NCBI GenBank assembly: GCA_963667005.1
Contig: OY762937.1
Span: 3,720,001 to 3,784,000, forward strand
From: G963662605 sp963667005
GTDB taxonomy: Bacteria; Bacteroidota; Ignavibacteria; Ignavibacteriales; Ignavibacteriaceae
DNA length: 64,000 bases
Direction: 5' to 3'
The first letter of the stretch is position 1, and each line of letters begins with the position of its first letter. Below, piece after piece: positions 50,863 through 59,737 of this stretch. The notes under the pieces are model-generated. The model saw only the letters and a program-made list of their open reading frames with translations. It was not told the origin of the DNA and made no database searches. The translations under genes and the position numbers were made by a program.

Positions 50863-53853
50863 CTAACTTCCCTTAAAACGCGTATAAATTTTTTTAGTCA
50901 GCCAATCTTGTATGTCCTTCTTGAATTCAGAGTCAACCATGATTTTATCAAATATTTCCTGATTGGCATCCATTCTATCAATTAGTGCCTGGATAAAAAC
51001 TTCGTCGAAAGCATATTTAAAATTCTCTAAAGGGTTGTTTTTTGCACGAATCTTTAAGTTTTCATCCTCGAAAAGAGCTTGTTCAATTTGGTCGAAATAA
51101 AGCTGATCCTGTTCGGTAAAATCAAAATCATATTTTTCATTCAATAAATTAATGATATTTGAAAGCCTATCTTTTTCATCCTTAGGTCGGCTTATGCCTG
51201 CTTCAGTGACAGGATCAAGGGTATACTTACCCTGAATTTGCAAAACCAAATCACCTTCTGCGATCTTTTGTAGGCGATAATATTCCAAGGCAACTTCATT
51301 ATCGAGCTTTAATCTATTCGTGTAATCTACTTTTGGTAACCTTGTTAATAAGAACCTGCCGAATGAATATAATTTCTCCAAAGACACATCCACAAACGGC
51401 ATAATCTGAGAGAGGAAAGAATACAAACGAATAAACGTTGTAAGTGAGTTTTTAAAATCATCTTGTTTTTCTTCGTTCAACGCGGAATAGCGATCAACGG
51501 CAGGGTCAAGATACGCATATAGCTTACCCTGATCCCTTACAGATGCATTTCCCGGTTTATAAAAAACTTTTGCAAAAGCATCTATTTCAGATTGATAATA
51601 TACTTGTGCTGCATTTGTTCTTAACATTAAATCATATAAGTGATTTGGGTCTGATAATGCAGACATAGTAGTCATTTCATAATACGGCTGAAATGAGTCG
51701 ATAATTGTTTGCCGAACATTTGCAAAATCAAGGACAAATGTATCTTCCTTGCCGGGACATGTACGATTTATACGGGATAAAGTTTGGACAGCGCGTACCC
51801 CTGACAATTTCTTATCAACATACATAGTATGCAATAGCGGCTGATCAAAACCATATTGATATTTATCGGCAACGAGAAGAATTTGATATTCAGGAGTAGA
51901 AAATTTGCCGGGCAGTTCTTTCTCGCTAAATTTATTTAGTGCAGCTTCGGTAATTCCTTCGGGATAAGAGTCATCAATAACCGAACCAGAAAAAGCTACC
52001 AGAGGTTTTATATTCGAGTACCCTTTTTCTTTAATATATTCCTTGAAGGCGAGATAATACTTGAGTGCATGTTTGCGAGAGGCAGTAACGACCATTGCCT
52101 TCGCTCTGCCGCCGATTTTCTTCATCGTGATTTGACGGAAATGTTCGATAATAATCGCGGTTTTCTGGCTAACACTCGTGGGATGTAAAGAGGCAAAGCG
52201 ACTGATTGCTTTGATTGCTTTGTTTTTATTCAGCTCCGGATCGTCTTCTATCTTTTTACCGAAGTGATAATATGATTCATATGTTGTATAATTCTTTAGC
52301 ACGTCTAAAATGAAATCTTCTTCAATGGCTTGCCTCATTGAATAAAGATGAAAAGGTATTGGTTCACCCTTTTCATTCTTCAGCCCGAAAACTTCAAGGG
52401 TTTTACGTTTTGGTGTAGCAGTGAATGCAAAGAAGCTTATATGTGACTGCGGACCTCTTTTCTCAATAACAGTACGGATAAAATCGTCCGTATCTTCAGA
52501 TTCATTTTCAATATCACTTTCGATTTTTATGGAATCATCCACGGAGGCGTTTTTCCCCGATAATGCCTCAATCATCTTACGGCTAGATTCGCCACCCTGA
52601 CTGCTATGAGCTTCGTCAATGATAACCGCATAATATTTACCCGGAATGTCCTTAAGATGGCTGATGGCATACGGGAATTTCTGTAGCGTTGTTATTATAA
52701 TTTTAGTTTCTGAATTAATTGCTGCAGCTAATTGCTCGGCATTTTCCTCAATACACTGTACAACGCCGCTCTTATGTTCAAATTGATAAATCGTGTTTTG
52801 CAATTGCTGATCCAGAACGGTTCTATCTGTTATTACAATAACCGAATTGAATACTTTTTCATTATTGTCATTATATAGTGAAGACAACCTATATGCTAAC
52901 CACGCAATTGAATTGCTTTTACCACTTCCCGCGGAATGTTCTACGAGATACCGTTTACCAGCGCCATAAACTTTTGCATCAGTAATTAATTTGCTTACTA
53001 CATCAAGCTGATGATAACGCGGGAACAACATTTTTTCTTTATAATATGTCTTCCCATCTACGACATAATCTTCTTTTTGCAGATGAATATATTTGCCTAA
53101 AATATCCATCCAGCTATCAGCAGCAAGAACTTCTTCCCAAAAATAGGCGGTGCGATAGGTTGTATAATTTTTAGCAGGAGGATTACCGGCACCACAATTG
53201 AATCCTTTGTTAAATGGGAAAAAACGGGTGTTTCCTGTTTCAAGTTTTGTGGTAAAGAAAACCTCATCAGAATCTACAGAGAAATGAACCAATGCTCTCT
53301 TTTTGAACTGAAATAATAACTCCTTTGGATCCCGGCTCGTGTTATATTGCTCCATTGCATCTTTGACTTTTTGGCCGGTAAAATGATTCTTCAGTTCTAT
53401 TGTGGCAACAGGGAGACCGTTGACTGATAATAACAAGTCTATACTTTTCCGATTTTTAGGCGAAAAGAAAACCTGGCGGGTTACGTATAGCTTATTGTGC
53501 GCATATGAAGCAATCGTATCAGGATTTAATGTGCTGTCGGGTTTAAAATAAACCATTTTGAATTTGATGCCACTATCCGTTATACCGTGACGCAGAACGT
53601 CAAGCAATCCTCTTAAATCCAACTCCTTAAAAAGGCGTTGGAAAAATTTGCTCTCTGCATCCGCCTTGTAATACAACTCTAATAAGCGCCATTCCTTGGG
53701 TTGAGATTGCATAACAAATCCAAGTATGGCTTTTTTATCAAGGGCTAATTCCCGGCTAAAATCTGAGGCATTACCTTCAAACCAACCATGCGAAAGGAGA
53801 TGCCCGACGATGGCAGATTCAAATGTAGATTCGGTATAAATTTCATTACCCAT
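50863..53853 (-). CDS. hsdR: Type I restriction enzyme, R subunit
   Basis: This 996-residue motor and nuclease subunit has an N-terminal nuclease region with NGLPVATIELKNHF (the catalytic ExK context, near 130) preceded by RKSIDLLLSVNG. The helicase core has EHSAGSGKSNSIAW (Walker A, near 305), AVIIDEAHSSQGGES (Walker B/DEAH), FFAFTATPKRKTLEVFG (motif III), and VQTLSRINRTCPGKE (motif VI). It translocates and cuts unmethylated DNA. Its start overlaps the end of the Ntn-hydrolase gene by 8 bp, and it is the last gene of five. No frameshift is seen. Confidence 0.95.
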   Translation of the reverse strand: MGNEIYTESTFESAIVGHLLSHGWFEGNASDFSRELALDKKAILGFVMQSQPKEWRLLELYYKADAESKFFQRLFKELDLRGLLDVLRHGITDSGIKFKMVYFKPDSTLNPDTIASYAHNKLYVTRQVFFSPKNRKSIDLLLSVNGLPVATIELKNHFTGQKVKDAMEQYNTSRDPKELLFQFKKRALVHFSVDSDEVFFTTKLETGNTRFFPFNKGFNCGAGNPPAKNYTTYRTAYFWEEVLAADSWMDILGKYIHLQKEDYVVDGKTYYKEKMLFPRYHQLDVVSKLITDAKVYGAGKRYLVEHSAGSGKSNSIAWLAYRLSSLYNDNNEKVFNSVIVITDRTVLDQQLQNTIYQFEHKSGVVQCIEENAEQLAAAINSETKIIITTLQKFPYAISHLKDIPGKYYAVIIDEAHSSQGGESSRKMIEALSGKNASVDDSIKIESDIENESEDTDDFIRTVIEKRGPQSHISFFAFTATPKRKTLEVFGLKNEKGEPIPFHLYSMRQAIEEDFILDVLKNYTTYESYYHFGKKIEDDPELNKNKAIKAISRFASLHPTSVSQKTAIIIEHFRQITMKKIGGRAKAMVVTASRKHALKYYLAFKEYIKEKGYSNIKPLVAFSGSVIDDSYPEGITEAALNKFSEKELPGKFSTPEYQILLVADKYQYGFDQPLLHTMYVDKKLSGVRAVQTLSRINRTCPGKEDTFVLDFANVRQTIIDSFQPYYEMTTMSALSDPNHLYDLMLRTNAAQVYYQSEIDAFAKVFYKPGNASVRDQGKLYAYLDPAVDRYSALNEEKQDDFKNSLTTFIRLYSFLSQIMPFVDVSLEKLYSFGRFLLTRLPKVDYTNRLKLDNEVALEYYRLQKIAEGDLVLQIQGKYTLDPVTEAGISRPKDEKDRLSNIINLLNEKYDFDFTEQDQLYFDQIEQALFEDENLKIRAKNNPLENFKYAFDEVFIQALIDRMDANQEIFDKIMVDSEFKKDIQDWLTKKIYTRFKGS

Positions 53854-54892
53854 TGCTCTCCTCCTGTTCCTCCGATTCTAATTCGGCAGAATTTTCAGAA
53901 TCTTCAGATATAGCTTCTAAGAACTTTTTATATGAATTGTCCTTGAATATTGCGAGCAACATTTCTTTTTGTTTTTCTGAAAGGTCAGGCTTTTGAACAC
54001 CACCAGGATAGCACTCAGCGATGAATTCATACTCGGCACCAAAATCTTCATTTTTAATTTTGGATATAAGTTCAGGCGTCAGGTTATTTATCTTAGCTGG
54101 TAGTGCCAAACCAAGAACAACACCTGAATCAGGATCAATAAACTTAATTTGTGGTTTTATATAGGGATTTAAATCCCTTCCTAAAAACGTATGGCTGCCT
54201 TTAACTGAAGGCCACATTACACCAAAAAACTCAGTGCTCCCAGATTCATATACTTTTGCTACCTGCAAAGCACCATCGATTGAACGGTAATTTCCACTAT
54301 CTCTTGCCATGCGAGACAGAACCATAAAAGGCTCCATGCTAAATGAACCAGTAATTCTTTTTTCACTATTTGTTAATTCTTGCACTAATAGTTCCTCCGC
54401 TTCACTTATATGGTCGCCAATCATGACATATGAGCGGGAATCTGTACTTGTATAGCCTTTATATAAGAATTTTCTCTCTTCAACTCCATAAAACACTTCC
54501 CAAAACTCTAAAAGCTGAGTACGCCAATTCCAACCACCGAAAATGAATTTAGCCGCAGCATATGTATCTTCGGGGGAGCCATCAACTTCATTTATCAGTG
54601 AATTTATTAGTTCTGTAAATGTATCGCACAAATAAGTTAGTACTTCACGTAAATCCGTATGCCTATTCATTAGTTTCGGATTAAACTCCAAAGAAGAAAC
54701 AAGATTTAAAATAAGGGGATATGCTTTTGCAGTATCACCGGCAAAGCACAACAGACAATCTTTACGAGGCAGTTCAAAAAGCTTAATACCATGTTTCCAT
54801 ATTTCACCGCCACCGGTGAGCATACTATCCGTGGCAAAAACCAACTCCCGATCATTACCTTCTTGCCGTATCCATGCTAAACAAAGAGTCAT
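53846..54892 (-). CDS. Proteasome/HslV-like Ntn-hydrolase homolog inside a type I restriction operon
   Basis: This 348-residue protein is not a known restriction subunit. Its first ~75 residues follow the HslV/proteasome beta pattern: T2 right after the initiator Met (exposed when Met is removed), VFATDSMLTGGG (D22, equal to the Asp17 position), HGIKLFELP (K37, equal to Lys33) and LLCFAGDTAKAYPLI, which aligns with the FAGGTADAFTL segment of HslV. It is about twice the length of HslV; the C-terminal ~150 residues are unassigned and end in an acidic Glu/Ser-rich tail. It lies 2 bp after hsdS and overlaps hsdR by 8 bp, so it is co-translated with the system. Peptidase activity is inferred, not shown. 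Confidence 0.7.
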   Translation of the reverse strand: MTLCLAWIRQEGNDRELVFATDSMLTGGGEIWKHGIKLFELPRKDCLLCFAGDTAKAYPLILNLVSSLEFNPKLMNRHTDLREVLTYLCDTFTELINSLINEVDGSPEDTYAAAKFIFGGWNWRTQLLEFWEVFYGVEERKFLYKGYTSTDSRSYVMIGDHISEAEELLVQELTNSEKRITGSFSMEPFMVLSRMARDSGNYRSIDGALQVAKVYESGSTEFFGVMWPSVKGSHTFLGRDLNPYIKPQIKFIDPDSGVVLGLALPAKINNLTPELISKIKNEDFGAEYEFIAECYPGGVQKPDLSEKQKEMLLAIFKDNSYKKFLEAISEDSENSAELESEEQEESNG

Positions 54893-54894
54893 AT

Positions 54895-56199
54895 TTATAT
54901 TACCTTTATTTTCCCGGTTACTACTTCACTTATTAGCGCTGCGCGGTATTCCTGAATCAGTTCAATTTCCTTCTCAATTTTGGAAATAGCAGCAGCTACT
55001 TTTTTTGATTCAAATTCAATATACTTAACAATTCTATCTTGTTCGTCAATTGTTGGAGGTACCCAAACCGCAATATTTTTTACATCTACAGAATCAATGG
55101 CGGGATAACTTACCCCTTTTGATAATGCCATAATTGTCTCAATTATTTTTTCAGAACGGCATATATAAAACAAAAACTTTGGCAATAATTCAACAGACGG
55201 ACTTATGACAGCAAACCCAGTTGAGCAAATTAGATAATCAGAGGAAACATCGATAAATGCTATTGCTTTTAAATAAGTTCTAACAGTTGAAAGGATAGTA
55301 TCACCTTTTTTGACAATTCTCCGTGCTCTTGACGGGGAGGCAGAATAAAAATAGGAACTGGTGGAAATGATATCCCCATCACTATTAACAGAGCTAATAT
55401 CTATATACTCAATTCGCAAATCAGAGTCCTCTTTTTCAGACAAGCTGTCTGAATTGACTTTCGCAATGTACTTCAATTTCCTAACTGACCAATGACTTGG
55501 AATATCACCAAGCCAATCAATGCCACTTGGTTTTAATTTCACATCCGGATTTATACCCTCGGTCACGGCGTTATTTATTATTACGGCACGTTCTTCTTTA
55601 AGGAGTTCAATTGTTTGTTTCTTGGCAGAAATAAAACCATCTATATATGCTGTTTTTCCATCTAAATATGTAGCGATTGCAGTTTGTTCAGGCAAAGGAG
55701 GTAACCAAGCAAAAATCTCTTTAATTTTTTCACCTGTCAAATGTCCAATGCTTATTCTATTTACAATTGATTCAAAATATCCAATACTTCCTAAAAAATA
55801 AAATTGATATAGAAAAAACCGCGGTTGATACTCCTTATGAAAAGTAATTTTATGAACTGAGTTTTGAATATAGCATTCATCCAGTTCATTTTTCCAAATG
55901 CAAGTCCGCCCAACTTCGCCTCCCTCACTAACCAATAAATCATTTTCCCTTACTCGTAACTTTTTAAGCTCGGGCTCCGAAAACCACATTGATTTAATGT
56001 CTGAAACACTCACAACAAGCCACTGCAAATTAGCTGCTCGCAAATATTTTTTTAAATGATAATTCCCTTGATTATTATTCGTCAACATTTTACCTAAAAC
56101 AGCTTGAGAAATATATTTCAATTTCTTAATTCCCCAATGCGCGGGAATTTTGCCTAAATATGAAATACGTGAAGGTTTATATTTGCCATACTTTTTCAT
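54895..56199 (-). CDS. hsdS: Type I restriction enzyme, S (specificity) subunit
   Basis: This 434-residue protein sets DNA specificity. It has two target-recognition halves, each opening with a repeated motif: YLGKIPAHWGIKKLKYIS at the start and WLGDIPSHWSVRKLKYIA near 225. Each half ends in a helical spacer that begins with PPLPEQTAIATYLDGK or PPTIDEQDRIVKYIEFE. Both halves are complete. The first codon overlaps the stop of the AlbA_2 gene (ATGA). The recognition sequence cannot be predicted by eye. Confidence 0.94.
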   Translation of the reverse strand: MKKYGKYKPSRISYLGKIPAHWGIKKLKYISQAVLGKMLTNNNQGNYHLKKYLRAANLQWLVVSVSDIKSMWFSEPELKKLRVRENDLLVSEGGEVGRTCIWKNELDECYIQNSVHKITFHKEYQPRFFLYQFYFLGSIGYFESIVNRISIGHLTGEKIKEIFAWLPPLPEQTAIATYLDGKTAYIDGFISAKKQTIELLKEERAVIINNAVTEGINPDVKLKPSGIDWLGDIPSHWSVRKLKYIAKVNSDSLSEKEDSDLRIEYIDISSVNSDGDIISTSSYFYSASPSRARRIVKKGDTILSTVRTYLKAIAFIDVSSDYLICSTGFAVISPSVELLPKFLFYICRSEKIIETIMALSKGVSYPAIDSVDVKNIAVWVPPTIDEQDRIVKYIEFESKKVAAAISKIEKEIELIQEYRAALISEVVTGKIKVI

Positions 56200-57848
56200 T
56201 TGAGAATCTCTAACAATTTTTCCCCTTTAGAGGTCGTTTTGTATTTTTGAAAAGGATTTTTTGGATTAGAATCAGTGCGCTCAAGCAGATTGCTTTCGAT
56301 GAGGACAACTATATGCGATTTATAATTTATATAATTATTAGTTAATCCGAAACTTTTTAAGACTGCTTGTCTCTTTTGCGGCTGCTGGCATAATAATAAG
56401 AGGTTTACCAGATTTCTTAACTTCTTTTTGTCTACATGGGTGGTAACATAGGCTTTAACTTGTTCCTTAACTTGCGCCCCTCCCTGGACACAAGCCGCCA
56501 AAACAAGGTCTAAGTTATTAATAATAAAGAAGTTAACATGCTCTCTAACTTGTATACTAACTTGTTCTGTTTCGGGAATCATTTCTGGTAAAACGGGAGC
56601 TAAGGTAAAATCCGAATGAATAAAAAAGGATGTTTTGAAGTACGTTCTTTCATCATCAGTCTCAAATACGGGTGCAGGTGAACCATTATCCGCGAGTGCT
56701 TTAAGTATGGTAGGTATTCCTGTGGCCCTGCCTTCAGTAAGGTGCAGCTCTTTCAGAAATTCACCAATACGGCGATTGCGATATTTCCGAACATCAAATT
56801 GGTTGTTTTGGAGTTTTTCTTTGTTAAGCGGCGGCAATGGACCCGGAAAACTGACAATATCAATACGCGAGGGGAAAATACGAGCCTCAATAGTGGTATC
56901 GTTGTCATAACCCCTATGAAAAACCGCGTTACAGAGAGCCTCTTCAATAGCCCCATACGGATAATTATAAAAACGACGTGCTTCGGCAACAGAGGATACT
57001 TTAATGGTTTTCTCTTTTACAAGATTATCTTTCAGATATTCGAGAGAGTTTCTTAATTGCCTTTGAATTGTCCCTGAAAATATTTTTTCAGTAAAAACCG
57101 TACCGGCTTCATCTTCGAATGAAACAACTTCAATTTTAGCATATGGGAAAAACCGCTGGGGATCTTTTGCGAAAAAAAGAAGTCCCGCATTTTTAGGAAG
57201 CAATTGCTCATCCGAACCTTCAGCAATATTCATTTTTCTCGCTATATCACTAATAGATAATCCGTGAATTTCCTGTTCAAGATCGCTATTAATTTCATTG
57301 AGAAATGATTTTATCGTGGTTAAATCAAAAGCAGATACTGCGGCGGCATGATTAACTCGATCATCAAAAGGAATCTTACTGGCCATCGAAAGAAGTTCCT
57401 GCTGTTCTTCCACAGATGGGTGAACTGTTGATGAGAATTTGCGGATATAGTAAAAACGCCGCGAATCTTGATCCAAGCCTTCAGGAGCGTTGTATGGTCT
57501 ATTGCTGCCGCCGGGGCACCAAAGAATAAGTATTTTTTGCCCCTGAAAATCAACCGGCTCAACAACGGGAAAATAATTCGGTTGAATTTTCCGGGAAATA
57601 TTTTGAAGCTCATTGTTAATTGTGTTTATCTCAGAGGATGTAAGCCCCACGGGTGGAAATTCCGACGCCCCGTTAACCTCTCTTACACCAATTATAATGT
57701 AGCCGCCCCCCCAATTATTAAAATCATTCGCAAAAGCGCACATAGTTCTTAGAATTGGAACTGGGTTCCACCCTTCTTTAAAATCAATGCGCTCCGACTC
57801 AACAGTTCTTCCGTTAAGAAGCTCGCTAATATTTATCGGTAATGCCAT
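56196..57848 (-). CDS. AlbA_2 (Schlafen-like) ATP-binding putative transcriptional regulator
   Basis: This 550-residue protein has an N-terminal AlbA_2 domain (ESERIDFKEGWNPVP, then ANDFNNWGGGYIIIGV; about 1-130), a HATPase_c_4-type C-terminal part (EEALCNAVFHRGYD near 320, GRATGIPTILKAL near 385), and a winged-helix segment at the end. Such proteins often accompany type I restriction systems and are annotated as putative regulators. It sits between hsdM and hsdS: hsdM ends 1 bp before it starts, and its stop overlaps hsdS by 4 bp. Whether it regulates the operon or takes part in defence is unknown. Confidence 0.85.
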   Translation of the reverse strand: MALPINISELLNGRTVESERIDFKEGWNPVPILRTMCAFANDFNNWGGGYIIIGVREVNGASEFPPVGLTSSEINTINNELQNISRKIQPNYFPVVEPVDFQGQKILILWCPGGSNRPYNAPEGLDQDSRRFYYIRKFSSTVHPSVEEQQELLSMASKIPFDDRVNHAAAVSAFDLTTIKSFLNEINSDLEQEIHGLSISDIARKMNIAEGSDEQLLPKNAGLLFFAKDPQRFFPYAKIEVVSFEDEAGTVFTEKIFSGTIQRQLRNSLEYLKDNLVKEKTIKVSSVAEARRFYNYPYGAIEEALCNAVFHRGYDNDTTIEARIFPSRIDIVSFPGPLPPLNKEKLQNNQFDVRKYRNRRIGEFLKELHLTEGRATGIPTILKALADNGSPAPVFETDDERTYFKTSFFIHSDFTLAPVLPEMIPETEQVSIQVREHVNFFIINNLDLVLAACVQGGAQVKEQVKAYVTTHVDKKKLRNLVNLLLLCQQPQKRQAVLKSFGLTNNYINYKSHIVVLIESNLLERTDSNPKNPFQKYKTTSKGEKLLEILK

Positions 57849-59618
57849 TTATTGTAGAATTTTCTTAATGATTCCATCGGTTTCAGATTCAAGAGCAAGA
57901 ATATCACGGCGAATATCCTCTAAACTGCGGAGATGTTTATACTTATAAAAATATTTCGTGAAATTTATTTCATAGCCTATTTTTGTTTTACTATGATCAA
58001 TCCATGCATCCGGCACATGAGGAAGAATTTCACGAGTAAAATAAGCATCAACATCGTCCGGTAAGGGTACATTTTCAAAATCCCGCAAAGCCGCATCAGG
58101 AACAGGAGCGTTTTTCTTATCAAGAACTGCTTCGCCTGTTTCACTTCGTAGTGGGCGTTCAATAGTAATTCTTTGATACCCGAAGTCCTCATTATTGAAA
58201 ATTTTACAATATTGACCATCTTCAAATGCATCATAAATTTCGGAAATAGCCTTTATTTGATCCGGTTTGCCTTCAGTTCCATCGCCAATTTCCTTCCTTT
58301 TACTGCCAAGACTGCGGGACATTTTAATGTAGAATGGATTGTTTTTGTCTTCATCCGCCCAATCATTACCGGTTGCATTAAGTAATTGAACTTTACCTTT
58401 ACGCTCCATACTCTTCCTGTCGGTAACTATCCATAAATAAGTTGAGATGCCGGTATTGTAGAATAATTGATCAGGTAAGGCGATAACAGCTTCAAGCATA
58501 TCGTTTTCAATAATCCATTTGCGAATGTCGCTCGAACCGCTGCCTGCTCCGCCACTAAATAACGGAGAGCCGTTAAATACTATTGCTATGCGACTCCCGT
58601 TAACATTATCACGTTTCATCTTGCTTATCATGTGTTGCAGAAACAGCAATGAGCCATCGCTTATTGCCGGTAAACCGGCACCAAAACGCCCAGCAAAGCC
58701 TTTGTTATCGTATTCGTCATTAATATATTTCTGTACTTTTTTCCACTCAACTCCAAAAGGTGGATTGCTCAACATATAATCAAATTTTTCATCTACCAAA
58801 CCATCCTGACTAAAACTATTCCCAAACTTAATATTATATGGGTTTTGACCTTTGATTAACATATCTGATTTACAGATAGCATATGATTCGGGATTGATTT
58901 CCTGACCGAACAATTCTAACCTTGCCCCGGAGTTAAGGTCATGTAAATACTCGTCCGCAATTGAGAGCATGCCTCCGGTACCACATGCGGGATCGTATAA
59001 TGTTTTAACTATTCCTTCGGTCCGGAGAATATCTTTATCATTTCTAAAAAGAAGATTAACCATTAAACGGATTACTTCTCTTGGAGTAAAGTGCTCTCCT
59101 GCGGTTTCATTAGAGATTTCCGCAAACTTACGTATGAGCTCTTCAAATATATAACCCATCTCCATAGGGTTAGAGACTTCAAATTGCGGTGAATCGGCAA
59201 ATTCATTCACAACTAAGTATAGCAGATCATACTCTTCAAGTTTTTTTATCTGCTCGTCGAAGCTGAAGTATTCTATTATTTCTTTAGCGGCAGTAGAAAA
59301 TCCATTGATATAATTACGGAGATTGGCGGCTATATTGTTGTGGTCTTTGGCAAGTTCATTAAAATCAAATTTACTTCTGTTGTGAAATTTAAGTTTTGCG
59401 ACTCCATTTAGTACGTGTTCAAGTGCTTCAGGTTTTTTATCTTTATGCTTTTGATAAGCATCCAAAACTTGTGCTTTTGTTGGGGCAAGAACTAAGTCTA
59501 GGCGACGAAGGACTGTTAACGGAAGAATTACCTTTCCGTAATCAGCTTGTTTGTACGGACCCCTTAAAAGATTGGCAATGTCCCAAATAAAGTTCGCTTT
59601 TTCTCTAAAATTGCTCAT
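57849..59618 (-). CDS. hsdM: Type I restriction enzyme, M (methyltransferase) subunit
   Basis: This ~589-residue N6-adenine methyltransferase subunit has the N-terminal HsdM helical domain (IWDIANLLRGPYKQADYGKV, about 10-150), motif I DPACGTGGML (SAM binding) and motif IV NPPFG (catalytic). EHFTPREVIRLMVNLL precedes motif I. The ATG at 59618 is taken as start, with GGGTGA just upstream; a GTG two codons earlier is possible. It is the first of five tightly linked genes. Confidence 0.95.
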   Translation of the reverse strand: MSNFREKANFIWDIANLLRGPYKQADYGKVILPLTVLRRLDLVLAPTKAQVLDAYQKHKDKKPEALEHVLNGVAKLKFHNRSKFDFNELAKDHNNIAANLRNYINGFSTAAKEIIEYFSFDEQIKKLEEYDLLYLVVNEFADSPQFEVSNPMEMGYIFEELIRKFAEISNETAGEHFTPREVIRLMVNLLFRNDKDILRTEGIVKTLYDPACGTGGMLSIADEYLHDLNSGARLELFGQEINPESYAICKSDMLIKGQNPYNIKFGNSFSQDGLVDEKFDYMLSNPPFGVEWKKVQKYINDEYDNKGFAGRFGAGLPAISDGSLLFLQHMISKMKRDNVNGSRIAIVFNGSPLFSGGAGSGSSDIRKWIIENDMLEAVIALPDQLFYNTGISTYLWIVTDRKSMERKGKVQLLNATGNDWADEDKNNPFYIKMSRSLGSKRKEIGDGTEGKPDQIKAISEIYDAFEDGQYCKIFNNEDFGYQRITIERPLRSETGEAVLDKKNAPVPDAALRDFENVPLPDDVDAYFTREILPHVPDAWIDHSKTKIGYEINFTKYFYKYKHLRSLEDIRRDILALESETDGIIKKILQ

Positions 59619-59737
59619 ATTCACCCGTTAATTAAATACCGAAGTTGGTTTACAAATTACAAATTCTCAGTTTATTAATGAAGTCGTTTGAGAACTTTTA
59701 TTTCTATTACTCCAGGGAAACGAAGACACAAAAAATA

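Noticed and set aside
50863..59618. Restriction block as a complete prophage or transposon
   Set aside because: There is no integrase, transposase, phage structural gene or clear second attachment repeat. Only the tRNA fragment hints at integration.
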